NCBI GenBank assembly: GCA_016722505.1
Contig: JADKJH010000002.1
Span: 326,001-390,000, forward strand
Length of the DNA: 64,000 nucleotides
Source: Holophagaceae bacterium
GTDB taxonomy: Bacteria > Acidobacteriota > Holophagae > Holophagales > Holophagaceae
Direction: 5' to 3'
The position numbers were made by a program, and so were the translations under genes. Of this stretch, positions 43,448 to 51,294 are shown one piece after another. Position 1 is the first letter of the stretch. Every line of letters begins with the position of its first letter. The notes under the pieces are model-generated. The model had not been told where the DNA came from, did no database searches, and saw only the letters and a list, made by a program, of their open reading frames with translations.

Positions 43448-45214
43448 TCAGCCATAGGTCTCTGAATCAGTCCCCGAATTTCCCATGACTCCGTTGCTAG
43501 GGATCAGCAGCCTTTCAACTGTGCCCCTGAATTCCTCAAATGCCCTCATCGCGCTGCCTTTGAAATCAGGGTGGAATCGCTCACAGCGGGCTTTAGCGCG
43601 GTCCAGGAGTTTGGTTCGGTAGGCTTTCCAGTCAGCCAAGTTTTTCGCGTTGCCTTGGATGGCTCGTTTCAGACGGTCTTCGAGATCCTGGCGGGAGCGC
43701 TGCAGTTTGTCCTTGAAGCGCTCGAGTTCCAGCAGGCTCCGCGTGATGGTGAAGAAATGGTGGCCCTTCACGGCCATGGTCACCAGCTCGGCGATCATGC
43801 GGGGGCGCAGCGCCAAGCCGTGTAACAGGTAGGACCAGTAGGCGAAGGTGTAGCGGGAGAAGGTCTGGCGGACCAGGGAATGGAAGAAGGCCCGTAATTC
43901 GATGAGCCGGATCCTGCGCACGGAGGTCTTGTGGGGCTTCATCCGGCGGATCAGTTCGAGACAGCGCGCGAAGTAGCGACGGGGCCGGTACACTTCGGCG
44001 AGCACGCGCTTGTACCCCGCGCGAAGAACGTTCGCATCCATGCGCGGAAGGAAATTCAAGTCCAGGTCGTGGGTGTTGTTTCCCCCCACCGAAGTGAAAA
44101 GCAGACGTCCCTCCGAAGCCAGCCGGGTATGGAGCCGGGTCCCCGGAAGGGCCGTCAGGAGGCCTACCATGGCCGTGGGAATGGCGGCCTGCCCGATGAA
44201 ACGGATCTGGCGCTCGAAGATATCGTCCTGGTCCTCGTCAAACCCCACGATGAACCCGGCAGCCACTTCCAGCCCTTTCGCCTGGATGGCACGGACGCTG
44301 GCCAGCAGATCCGCACGGCTGTTCAGACTTTTCCCAGCCGCTTCGAGCGTGGCCTGGTCCGGCGTTTCGATGCCCACGAACACCATGTTGAAACCCGCCC
44401 GCACCATGTCGTCCATGAGCGCTTCGTCCGCCGCCAGATCGAGGCTGGCCTCGGTGTAGAGGGTGAACGGATAGTTCCGTTCCTCCTGCCACCGGGCCAC
44501 TTCGGGTAGCAGTCGGCGGACCTCCAGCCGATTGCCGATGAAGTTGTCATCCACCACGAACAGCGAGCCGCGCCAACCACCTTCGTACAGCAGATCCATC
44601 TCCGCCAGGATCTGGGCGGGCGTTTTCGTGCGGGGCTTGTGGCCGAAGAGTTCCACGATGTCGCAGAATTCGCAGTGGTGCGGGCAGCCGCGCGAATACT
44701 GCAAGGCCGCGCCCGCATAGCGTTTGCGGTCCAGCAGGTCGAAGCGCGGCGGCGGTGTGTGCGTTATGTCCGGGCGCGAGGGATCGCGGTAACAGTTTTT
44801 CGGAGTTCCGTTTTTGAAGTCCTCCAGGAAAGGTGGAAGGTTGACCTCCGCCTCGCCCAGCACGAAGTAGTCCACGCCTTGGATCTGCTCGTGGCAACTG
44901 GTGGGATAGGGGCCGCCTGCCACCAGAGGCTTGCCCGCTTCCCTGCAAAGCGCGACGATTTTTTCGAAGGAGACGCGCTGCACGAGCATGGCGGAGGTGA
45001 GCACCAGATCCACCGCCTCGATGTCCTGCTTGGAAATCGACTCGATGTTCAGATCAATCAGTTTCAGGTCCCAATCCACCGGCAGCATCGCAGCCACCGT
45101 GATCAGGCCCAAGGGAGGGAGGGAGGCCTTGCAGCCTAGGAAAGGGAGCGCGTAGCGCATGCTCCAGTAGGTCGGGGGCATTTCCGGGTAGACCAGCAGA
45201 GCCTTGATTCCCAA
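43448..45214 (-). CDS. B12-binding radical SAM protein (DUF4070-type)
   Basis: 588 residues. The N-terminal cobalamin-binding-like domain (about 1-160; LLVYPEMPPTYWS, ASLPPLGLITVAAMLP) precedes a radical SAM core with the cluster motif CPHHCEFCD and FVVDDNFIGN. The C-terminal part fits the DUF4070-type region, shared with hopanoid methylase HpnP and relatives, followed by a Lys/Arg-rich helical tail. It probably methylates or rearranges an unactivated carbon; the substrate is not known, and no hopanoid genes adjoin. Translation starts at TTG with GGAGGG 5 bases before it. A hypothetical gene lies 60 bases upstream on the same strand. Confidence 0.85.
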   Translation of the reverse strand: MGIKALLVYPEMPPTYWSMRYALPFLGCKASLPPLGLITVAAMLPVDWDLKLIDLNIESISKQDIEAVDLVLTSAMLVQRVSFEKIVALCREAGKPLVAGGPYPTSCHEQIQGVDYFVLGEAEVNLPPFLEDFKNGTPKNCYRDPSRPDITHTPPPRFDLLDRKRYAGAALQYSRGCPHHCEFCDIVELFGHKPRTKTPAQILAEMDLLYEGGWRGSLFVVDDNFIGNRLEVRRLLPEVARWQEERNYPFTLYTEASLDLAADEALMDDMVRAGFNMVFVGIETPDQATLEAAGKSLNSRADLLASVRAIQAKGLEVAAGFIVGFDEDQDDIFERQIRFIGQAAIPTAMVGLLTALPGTRLHTRLASEGRLLFTSVGGNNTHDLDLNFLPRMDANVLRAGYKRVLAEVYRPRRYFARCLELIRRMKPHKTSVRRIRLIELRAFFHSLVRQTFSRYTFAYWSYLLHGLALRPRMIAELVTMAVKGHHFFTITRSLLELERFKDKLQRSRQDLEDRLKRAIQGNAKNLADWKAYRTKLLDRAKARCERFHPDFKGSAMRAFEEFRGTVERLLIPSNGVMGNSGTDSETYG

Positions 45215-45273
45215 GGGACCCTCCCTTCTGGGAAAACTGTTCTGATTCTACGCCCTGCCCCCAAACCGGAGCC

Positions 45274-46056
45274 TCAGCAGCGGGCGCAGAAGTGCGGCGG
45301 GGCGGGCAGGTCGGCGAGTTTCTGATAGACCATCCGCCAGGCTGCCACGGGGCCGCGGAAGGCCGCGATGGCGGGCGTGAGCTGGGCGAGGGCATGCAGA
45401 TTAGAAGGATCTCCGGGTAGCGGCAGTAAGGGGATGGGCTGGCCAAAAACATTGCGGAGGGCGGATCTCAGCACATCCATGAGGGCCGATGCAGTGGCCA
45501 GTTCCAGGGGTGGAATCCGTTGTTCGGCATTTGCCGGAAGTTCCACGCCGGGCCAGAGATCCGTTTCGAAGACGCCTTCCACTTCAACCCATGGTCCCCG
45601 GCGAAAGACTTCGCGCCGCGTTTCCTTGTCCCATGCGGGGAGGAACGCTTTCAATTCCGCCTTGTCCAATGGCGAAAGCGGAGCTTTACCGATTTTTTGC
45701 GGAGCGGCCATGAAGATCCGCCCCGGCAGTCGTTTGGGAAGCATGGGGCGATCATCCAGCCAGGGCAGGCTGGCATCCAGAGCGGCCACAAGCGAACCGA
45801 TGCGGCGGCGATGGAAACCCAAGGCCGCGCTGAGATCGGCGCCCGGAGCCGGAAGCAACACGCAAAGATTCAGCTCAGCTTTACAACTCTCCCAGGCTTC
45901 CAGGGCCTGGAGCAGGTGCGGTGTGCGCGTCCCCATAATCAATAGGGTTGGAAGGCCGTGTCCGCGCTGGCGCTCCACCAGCACCAGCGCCCCGCCCTGC
46001 CCGGACAGCACAGAGCCGCCCAGGTCCGCGGCGAGGTGAAGGGCGGCCATGTCCAT
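45274..46056 (-). CDS. Hypothetical protein of 260 residues
   Basis: No family is recognised. The sequence is Leu/Ala/Pro-rich and looks globular, with no signal peptide or membrane segment. It ends in HFCARC, a possible metal or disulfide Cys pair. It is on the same strand as, and 60 bases upstream of, the B12 radical SAM gene, so an operon is possible. The start codon is uncertain because no strong ribosome site precedes the ATG at 46056. Confidence 0.5.
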   Translation of the reverse strand: MDMAALHLAADLGGSVLSGQGGALVLVERQRGHGLPTLLIMGTRTPHLLQALEAWESCKAELNLCVLLPAPGADLSAALGFHRRRIGSLVAALDASLPWLDDRPMLPKRLPGRIFMAAPQKIGKAPLSPLDKAELKAFLPAWDKETRREVFRRGPWVEVEGVFETDLWPGVELPANAEQRIPPLELATASALMDVLRSALRNVFGQPIPLLPLPGDPSNLHALAQLTPAIAAFRGPVAAWRMVYQKLADLPAPPHFCARC

Positions 46057-46135
46057 GAGTCCATCATCAGCCAGTTGTAGTGGTAAGCAAAAATGAGATC
46101 GGCTGGGCGGTGGGACTCGAAACTTTCAACCCTCG

Positions 46136-46163
46136 ACTTTTCAACTTTTCAACTTTTCAACTT
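46136..46163. repeat. Tandem octamer repeat (ACTTTTCA)
   Basis: Three and a half units of ACTTTTCA, ending in ACTTGAAA, lie about 95 bases before hflX. Similar in style to the heptamer repeat at 38207. Confidence 0.65.
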
Positions 46164-46255
46164 GAAACGCCAGACTTCGGCCTAGGAACTCGATCCTCAG
46201 AGCCGCCGCACTTTTTTCTCCGGCTGCGTTCCGGGCAATCCCTTATCCTTGCTTC

Positions 46256-47587
46256 ATGGCAGAAATCCAACCTCGCTGTTTCCTCCTCGCCCGGCAAGGG
46301 CGCGACGACGAGGGAGCGACCATCGAGGATCATTTGCAGGAACTTGCAGAGCTTGCGTGGGCCGGAGGCATTGAACCCCTCGGCCAGGAACGGCTCAAAC
46401 GCGCCACGCCCGAGGCACGCAGTTTCTACGGCAAGGGCCAACTTGAAGCCGCGTCCCAGGAAGCCAAGCGGCTGGGGGCGGCCATACTCATTTGCGATGA
46501 CGAGCTGAGCGGCAGCCAGGTGCGCAACATCGAAAAGTCCACAGGCCTGCGCTGCATGGACCGCACGGGACTTATCCTCAGCATCTTCGAACAGCGCGCC
46601 CAAACCCGTGAGGCCCGGGCGCAAGTGGAACTGGCGCGCTTCGAATACGAATTGCCGCGCTTGAAAGGCGCGTGGACCCACCTGGAACGCCAGGCCGGCG
46701 GCGTCGGCACCCGCGGGGGCGCTGGAGAAACGCAGATCGAAGTGGATCGCCGCATGACGCGCTTGCGCATTTCGCAGCTTAAAAAGGAACTCCAGCACCT
46801 GGAACGGGTGCGGGAAACCCAGCGCCAGGGCCGTGTTCCAGGCCTGCCGCGAGTCGCGCTGGTGGGCTACACCAACGCGGGCAAGACCAGCATCCTGAAA
46901 TGCCTGACCGGCGAAGGCGAGCCCAAGGACATGCTCTTCGCCACCCTCGACACCACCACGCGCAAGGCCTGGCTAGGCGCCGATGATGACACCGGCGCGC
47001 CGAAACAAGCGCTGGTGTCCGATACGGTCGGATTCATCCGCAAGCTGCCTCACCAATTGGTGGCGGCCTTCCGCTCGACCTTGGGCGAAGTGCGTACCGC
47101 CGATGCGCTGGTGGTGGTGGCGGATGCCGCGAATCCAGATCTGGAAGAACACCTGAAAATCGTTGGTGAGACGCTTCACGAAATCGGCTGCGGCGACCAT
47201 CCGCGGCTGCTGGTGCTGAATCAGGTAGACCGCCTGACCCGGCCTCATCGATTGGACATGAAGAAGAGGCATCCCGGCGCGGTTTTCAGTTGCGCCCTGA
47301 CCAAAGCAGGCATCGAGGAAGTCCGCGAATGGCTGCGGGAGCTGATCCCTGGGCCACCGCGCCCCCGAGAGCTGGAAGCCTGGGAACAGCCCATCATGCA
47401 AGGGCAGGCAGGCGGCGCCCCCCCCCCGGGCGGGGGTTGGCCTAAAAAAAAAAACCACCACAAGGAACGCGGGAAGCGCCCCCCCCCCCCCCCCCCCGCG
47501 GGCGTCGGGGCCCGGGGGCCGCCGGGGGCGGGGGGGCGGCGGGCCCCGGGCCCCGCAAATTCAGGTGGCCCGGCGCGATGGACCTAA
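46256..47587 (+). CDS. hflX: GTPase HflX, 3' end unreliable
   Basis: HflX is a ribosome-associated GTPase that splits stalled ribosomes under stress. The N-terminal HflX domain has the diagnostic GGVGTRGGAGETQIEVDRR. The G domain has G1 VGYTNAGKTS, the switch region FATLDTTTRK, G3 DTVGFIRKLP and G4 NQVD. The family part ends near nucleotide 47390 (ELIPGPPRPRELEAWEQP). The last 65 residues run through homopolymer tracts and a dispersed repeat and are not family-like (Pro/Gly/Arg-rich), so the true stop is unclear. Either the region was misassembled or insertion of repeat sequence changed the end. Confidence 0.9.
   Translation: MAEIQPRCFLLARQGRDDEGATIEDHLQELAELAWAGGIEPLGQERLKRATPEARSFYGKGQLEAASQEAKRLGAAILICDDELSGSQVRNIEKSTGLRCMDRTGLILSIFEQRAQTREARAQVELARFEYELPRLKGAWTHLERQAGGVGTRGGAGETQIEVDRRMTRLRISQLKKELQHLERVRETQRQGRVPGLPRVALVGYTNAGKTSILKCLTGEGEPKDMLFATLDTTTRKAWLGADDDTGAPKQALVSDTVGFIRKLPHQLVAAFRSTLGEVRTADALVVVADAANPDLEEHLKIVGETLHEIGCGDHPRLLVLNQVDRLTRPHRLDMKKRHPGAVFSCALTKAGIEEVREWLRELIPGPPRPRELEAWEQPIMQGQAGGAPPPGGGWPKKKNHHKERGKRPPPPPPAGVGARGPPGAGGRRAPGPANSGGPARWT
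47418..47551. other. Homopolymer cluster, possible assembly artefact
   Basis: Within 135 bases there are runs of 10 C (47418-47427), 11 A (47444-47454) and 19 C (47479-47497), and then almost pure G/C blocks up to the repeat. Nothing else in the window looks like this. It overlaps the end of hflX. Confidence 0.75.
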
Positions 47588-47634
47588 GCGTGAACCGCCG
47601 CCGGGCCACCTGAATTTCATCCGCCGAAGCTGGC
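47552..47634 (-). repeat. 85-bp dispersed palindromic repeat, copy 2
   Basis: It is the reverse-oriented counterpart of 8613-8697, with the same outer arms (AAATTCAGG...CCTGAATTT) and flanks (GCCAGCTTC, GATGAAATTCAGG, CGCGCCGGGCC) and a changed loop. It directly follows the homopolymer cluster and contains the hflX stop codon. Confidence 0.7.
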
Positions 47635-47730
47635 CCATGAGGAGTCACCTTGGGGCCCTTGGGGCCCTGGTGGTCTATGTCTTTGAATGACTTGGCATAC
47701 CTGAAGCTATCGCTCTTAGTAGCTATCCCC

Positions 47731-48252
47731 TCACGCCTCGGGCTGCTTTTCTTTGGGAAGGCTGCCCAAGCCCCAGGCCAAAGCCGCAGCCAAGACCACG
47801 CGAATGAAGAAAAACTGCGTGGAGAGGCCGTGGGTCTTGCGGTAGCTCTGGAGCCTCGCATCATCTTGGGGCAGGGAGTCCACGGGCGCGTTCATCTGCG
47901 CGCGCAGTTCATGCAGCTTCGGCGTGGCCAGGAAGGTGCTGGAGAACGTGAAAAGCAGTGCGACCAGGACCGCAGCGCTCCAAAGGCGCAGGGGGCCGAT
48001 GGGGCTGGAATCATGGATCTCATGGAGCCAACGCCCGCCATAACTCAGGCAAAGCGCGCCGCCGAAGGCCACCCATGCGGCGATATCCAGCCGCGCCACC
48101 ATCACGCCCGCGATCCGGCCCGCGAGATCCTTGGATGGCAGATTGGAAAACAGCGCTGGCGCCATGAGCGCCGCAAAACCCAGCGACATGCCGAGCCAAA
48201 GCAGGAGCAGCACCAAGGAGGCGCGGTCAAGGCGGTGAAGTGTCTTTTCCAT
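47731..48252 (-). CDS. DUF4149-type membrane protein
   Basis: 173 residues with four hydrophobic segments; the family phrases (LGFAALMAPALFSNLP, FTFSSTFLATPKLHELRAQM) match small DUF4149-domain proteins of unknown function. The ATG at 48252 has AAGGG about 8 bases before it; the upstream extension of the frame is not family-like. It lies 10 bases after the ACT protein gene and closes the operon that begins with the pseudopilin. Confidence 0.75.
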   Translation of the reverse strand: MEKTLHRLDRASLVLLLLWLGMSLGFAALMAPALFSNLPSKDLAGRIAGVMVARLDIAAWVAFGGALCLSYGGRWLHEIHDSSPIGPLRLWSAAVLVALLFTFSSTFLATPKLHELRAQMNAPVDSLPQDDARLQSYRKTHGLSTQFFFIRVVLAAALAWGLGSLPKEKQPEA

Positions 48253-48262
48253 GGCGGGACCC

Positions 48263-48640
48263 TTATAAAACCTGATGACCGGCGAAGCGAAGGGCCTTGA
48301 GGGCCGCATCCAACGCGGTCTCGCGCACCAGCACATAGTCCGTATCAAAAGTTGAAAGCGCGAAGATGCTCACGTCCGCATCCGCCAAAGGGACAGCGAT
48401 GGAGGTCAGTACACCAGTCATGGCCATATCCAGGGGACCCCGCACCTTCAGGGCCCGGAAGGGACCTTCAATGCGAAGCCCAGTCGGCACACGCTCGGAA
48501 GCACACAGAATCGAGAGTTCTTCGGGGGTCTGGGTGATGGACCAGAGGGCTCCACCCCGCGCCCATGCCGGAACGGATTCTTCCGGGCCTAGGCGGACCA
48601 CCGCGAAAGCACCCTCGAGAAGATCAAGGTTCAAGATCAT
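48263..48640 (-). CDS. ACT-domain protein
   Basis: 125 residues resembling the small ACT_7/CASTOR-type proteins with paired ACT-like folds (SILCASERVPTG, GPFRALKVRGPLD, ADVSIFALSTFDTDYVLV). ACT domains bind amino acids, so a small-molecule sensor is likely. The start overlaps the stop of the O-methyltransferase by 4 bases (ATGA). Confidence 0.8.
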   Translation of the reverse strand: MILNLDLLEGAFAVVRLGPEESVPAWARGGALWSITQTPEELSILCASERVPTGLRIEGPFRALKVRGPLDMAMTGVLTSIAVPLADADVSIFALSTFDTDYVLVRETALDAALKALRFAGHQVL

Positions 48641-49302
48641 TTTTTAATTCCCAGAAGAAGTCCATCGGGCGTCGGAATACAGACCGTGTCGAAGGCCTGG
48701 GCGGCTTCTTCGTGGCAGCGGCGCACAGCCAGCGCATCTGGGACCTGGTCCAGGAGCTCCCCGAAAAAATAGGCATTGTCCACCAGCAGAAGCCCGCCTT
48801 GACGCAGGTTGAGGGCAGCCCACCGCGCGTACAGGTCATAGCGGCCTTTGTCCGCATCGAGAAACACAGCGTCGAACGGTGCTTCAGATTCCAGCGCGGG
48901 CAGTGCTTCCAGGGCCGGTCCAACCAGGACCTCCACACGGTCGGACAGGCCTGCTGCCAAAAGGTTTTTCCGTGCCACCTCTGCATGCTTTTCTTCCAGT
49001 TCCAATGTCCAGAGGCGGCCATCCGAAGGAAGGGCCTGAGCCAGGCGGATGGCGGAGTAGCCCGCCAACGTGCCAAATTCCACGACTTTCTTGGCACCCG
49101 CCAGACGCAATAAAAGGGTGAGCAGCTTGCCTTCGCTCATGCCGACCTGGATGGCCGGGAAGCCATGCAATCCATGCGCGGCGAAGGCTGTTGCCAGACC
49201 CGCGCCTTGGGGCCCATCGTGGCTAGCGTGGAGGTCATTCAGATAAGCCAGGATCTCCGGGCTGTCATAGCGATGGCCCTGGCGGGAATCAAGATCGGCC
49301 AT
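48637..49302 (-). CDS. Class I O-methyltransferase (caffeoyl-CoA type family)
   Basis: 221 residues with the SAM-binding motif VVEFGTLAGYSAIRLA, acidic residue in TLELEEKHAEVARKN, and the metal and substrate region FDAVFLDADKGRYDLYARW. These features place it in the cation-dependent O-methyltransferase family 3. The bacterial substrate is unknown. It lies 11 bases after the pseudopilin gene and overlaps the ACT gene, in a four-gene leftward operon. Confidence 0.87.
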   Translation of the reverse strand: MADLDSRQGHRYDSPEILAYLNDLHASHDGPQGAGLATAFAAHGLHGFPAIQVGMSEGKLLTLLLRLAGAKKVVEFGTLAGYSAIRLAQALPSDGRLWTLELEEKHAEVARKNLLAAGLSDRVEVLVGPALEALPALESEAPFDAVFLDADKGRYDLYARWAALNLRQGGLLLVDNAYFFGELLDQVPDALAVRRCHEEAAQAFDTVCIPTPDGLLLGIKK

Positions 49303-49313
49303 TGATCACCCGA

Positions 49314-49745
49314 TCACCAATCGCTGTACGGGACCTGGTCCTCGCTGATGTCCTGGCTGCCGCTGCGGACATCGAAGATGCCGGGTTCTGCATCCGGCGC
49401 ATCGGGGTCGGCACCTTCCAAAATCGTGCGCCACGTTTCTGATGAATTGGTCATGGGGTCTTTGGGAATCTCCCGCACATAGCCCTTGGTCCTCAGATCG
49501 CTAAGCGAAGACGGGTAACGGCTGCGGTCCGCGTGGTACTGCTCCAGCGCATGGCGGATCTGAAAGAGATTTTCTTTCAGGACGGATTCCTTTGAGAGTT
49601 TCGTGCTGTGCCGGTAGCCCACGATGCCGACGGTCGAGAGCAGGGCGATGATGGTCATCACCACCAGCAGCTCCATGAGCGTGAAACCCCGCTGTATGTG
49701 GCGGGAGCAGTTTTCGCGTGGGCAAGTAGGCGGGAAAAAGCGCAT
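49314..49745 (-). CDS. Type II secretion major pseudopilin, GspG-like
   Basis: 143 residues. A 19-residue leader ends in RG, and the mature part starts FTLMELLVVMTIIALLSTVG, the prepilin peptidase site with Glu at position 5 and the hydrophobic helix. The C-terminal part (YHADRSRYPSSLSDL, DPMTNSSETW, FDVRSGSQD) matches GspG major pseudopilins, with the calcium-binding loop region. GAGG lies 5 bases before the ATG. No other secretion genes adjoin it in this window, so it is a detached member. Confidence 0.85.
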   Translation of the reverse strand: MRFFPPTCPRENCSRHIQRGFTLMELLVVMTIIALLSTVGIVGYRHSTKLSKESVLKENLFQIRHALEQYHADRSRYPSSLSDLRTKGYVREIPKDPMTNSSETWRTILEGADPDAPDAEPGIFDVRSGSQDISEDQVPYSDW

Positions 49746-49939
49746 GAAACCTCAAGGTGGCTGGGCGGGCCGGGCTTTAAATTTAGCACAGCGGCCTCAT
49801 TTGAATGCGCCAGGGGCCCCATGGGTTTCTTTCATGGCGCGAAATCAACACTTCTGGCTATCAAGATCAGCAGTCGTGGCGTTGGAGCACGGGTCATCAG
49901 TATCTGGTTTAATGGTTGCACCATCCCGTCGGAGCGCCC

Positions 49940-50644
49940 ATGGGGCCTGCTGCCTCAAGATCCATCGTCATCCTTACCGGCGCTGGCATCTCCGCTGAAA
50001 GCGGTCTGCCGACATTCCGCGATAACGGTGGGTTGTGGGAGCAGCACCGGGTGGAGGACGTGGCGACCCCCGAGGCCTTCCGGCGCAATCCTGAGCTGGT
50101 GCAGCGCTTTTACAATGAGCGCCGACGCAGGCTCGGAGATGTGTCGCCCAACGCGGCGCACCATGCTCTGGTGGCGTTGGAACAAGGCTGGCCTGGCCCG
50201 CTGCTGCTGGTCACCCAGAATGTGGATGACCTCCATGCCCGGGTGGGCTCCAGGAATCTCATCCCCATGCATGGAGAATTGCTGAAGGCCCGATGCCTGG
50301 CTTGCGGCGCTGTTTCCACCTGGATGGATGACATTCTGCCGGAGAGCCGCTGCCCCCATTGCGACCTGCAGCGGCAGTTGCGGCCGCATATCGTCTGGTT
50401 CGGGGAGATGCCCCTGGAGATGAATAGGATTTTCGCGGCTCTGGAAAACTGCGGTCTCTTCGTTGCGATCGGCACCTCGGGCACGGTCTATCCCGCCGCA
50501 GGTTTCGTGAATGCGGTACCGCCAGGAACCCGCACCATCGAGATCAACCTTGAATTTCCCGAGTCAAACACGCGATTCGTCGAACAGCGACGGGGTTCGG
50601 CTACGGAGCGGGTGCCAGAGCTGGTATCTGAATTGTTGAAATGA
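49940..50644 (+). CDS. NAD-dependent protein deacylase, sirtuin class III
   Basis: About 234 residues. The motifs are complete: GAGISAESGLPTFRDNGGLW, TQNVDDLH, the catalytic His in MHGEL, and zinc ligands in CLACG and CPHC. FYNERRR holds the Tyr and Arg that in class III sirtuins (SIRT5/CobB type) favour succinyl or other acidic acyl groups. It therefore probably removes acyl groups from lysines using NAD. The ATG at 49940 has CGGAG 5 bases upstream and is preferred over a TTG at 49916. It stands alone. Confidence 0.93.
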   Translation: MGPAASRSIVILTGAGISAESGLPTFRDNGGLWEQHRVEDVATPEAFRRNPELVQRFYNERRRRLGDVSPNAAHHALVALEQGWPGPLLLVTQNVDDLHARVGSRNLIPMHGELLKARCLACGAVSTWMDDILPESRCPHCDLQRQLRPHIVWFGEMPLEMNRIFAALENCGLFVAIGTSGTVYPAAGFVNAVPPGTRTIEINLEFPESNTRFVEQRRGSATERVPELVSELLK

Positions 50645-50694
50645 TTCTCCACTAACGGCACGGACCTGGCTTCCAAATCGAAAACGAGGTGCGG

Positions 50695-51294
50695 ATGGCA
50701 GAATTTCCCTTGTCACCGAAAACAGGCGTGGTCGCAAGCTTGGCCGTCACGCTCGTGGTGGCGTGGCTGGACTACACCACGGGACTGGAACTGGAATTTT
50801 CGGCCTTCTACATCCTGCCGGTGCTGCTTTCGGCCTGGATGGCCGGATGGCGTTGGGCCGTGGCCGTGGCCTTGATCAACACCACTGCCTGGAGTTTGGT
50901 GGACTATTGGGCGGGACACGTCCATCTCAATACGTTCTTTGTGGTGTGGGAATTCCTCGATCATGCCTTGGTGTACCTACTGGTGGCGGCCGTGGTGGGT
51001 GGTCTGCGGGTGGCCATCACCCAACAGCAGGCCCTGAATCTCGAACTCAGCCAAGCCCTTGAAGAAGTCGGCGAGTTGAAGGGCCTCCTGCCGGTCTGCG
51101 CGTGGTGCCACAAGGTGCGGGACGACCAGGGCTACTGGGGCCAGCTTGAAACCTATGTAGAGGCGCGTAGCCAAGCGAGCTTCACCCACGGCATCTGCCC
51201 GGACTGCCAGGCCCGGGTGATGGCCGAAAGGAGCGGCCTCTCTGGCGAACAACCAGCTCTGCCTACACTTCCTCCGCGCTCACCTTCCAGGTGA
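50695..51294 (+). CDS. Membrane protein with conserved cysteine-rich tail
   Basis: About 199 residues with four hydrophobic segments (about 15-115), a short coil, and a C-terminal cytoplasmic tail LLPVCAWCHKVRDDQGYWGQ ... THGICPDCQ. The CAWCxKxRDDxGYW...HGICPxC block recurs at the ends of many bacterial signalling proteins, where its role is unknown; the paired Cys suggest metal or redox binding. GAGG lies 5 bases before the ATG at 50695. The 3' end overlaps that of the convergent AtuA-family gene by 32 bases. Confidence 0.75.
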   Translation: MAEFPLSPKTGVVASLAVTLVVAWLDYTTGLELEFSAFYILPVLLSAWMAGWRWAVAVALINTTAWSLVDYWAGHVHLNTFFVVWEFLDHALVYLLVAAVVGGLRVAITQQQALNLELSQALEEVGELKGLLPVCAWCHKVRDDQGYWGQLETYVEARSQASFTHGICPDCQARVMAERSGLSGEQPALPTLPPRSPSR

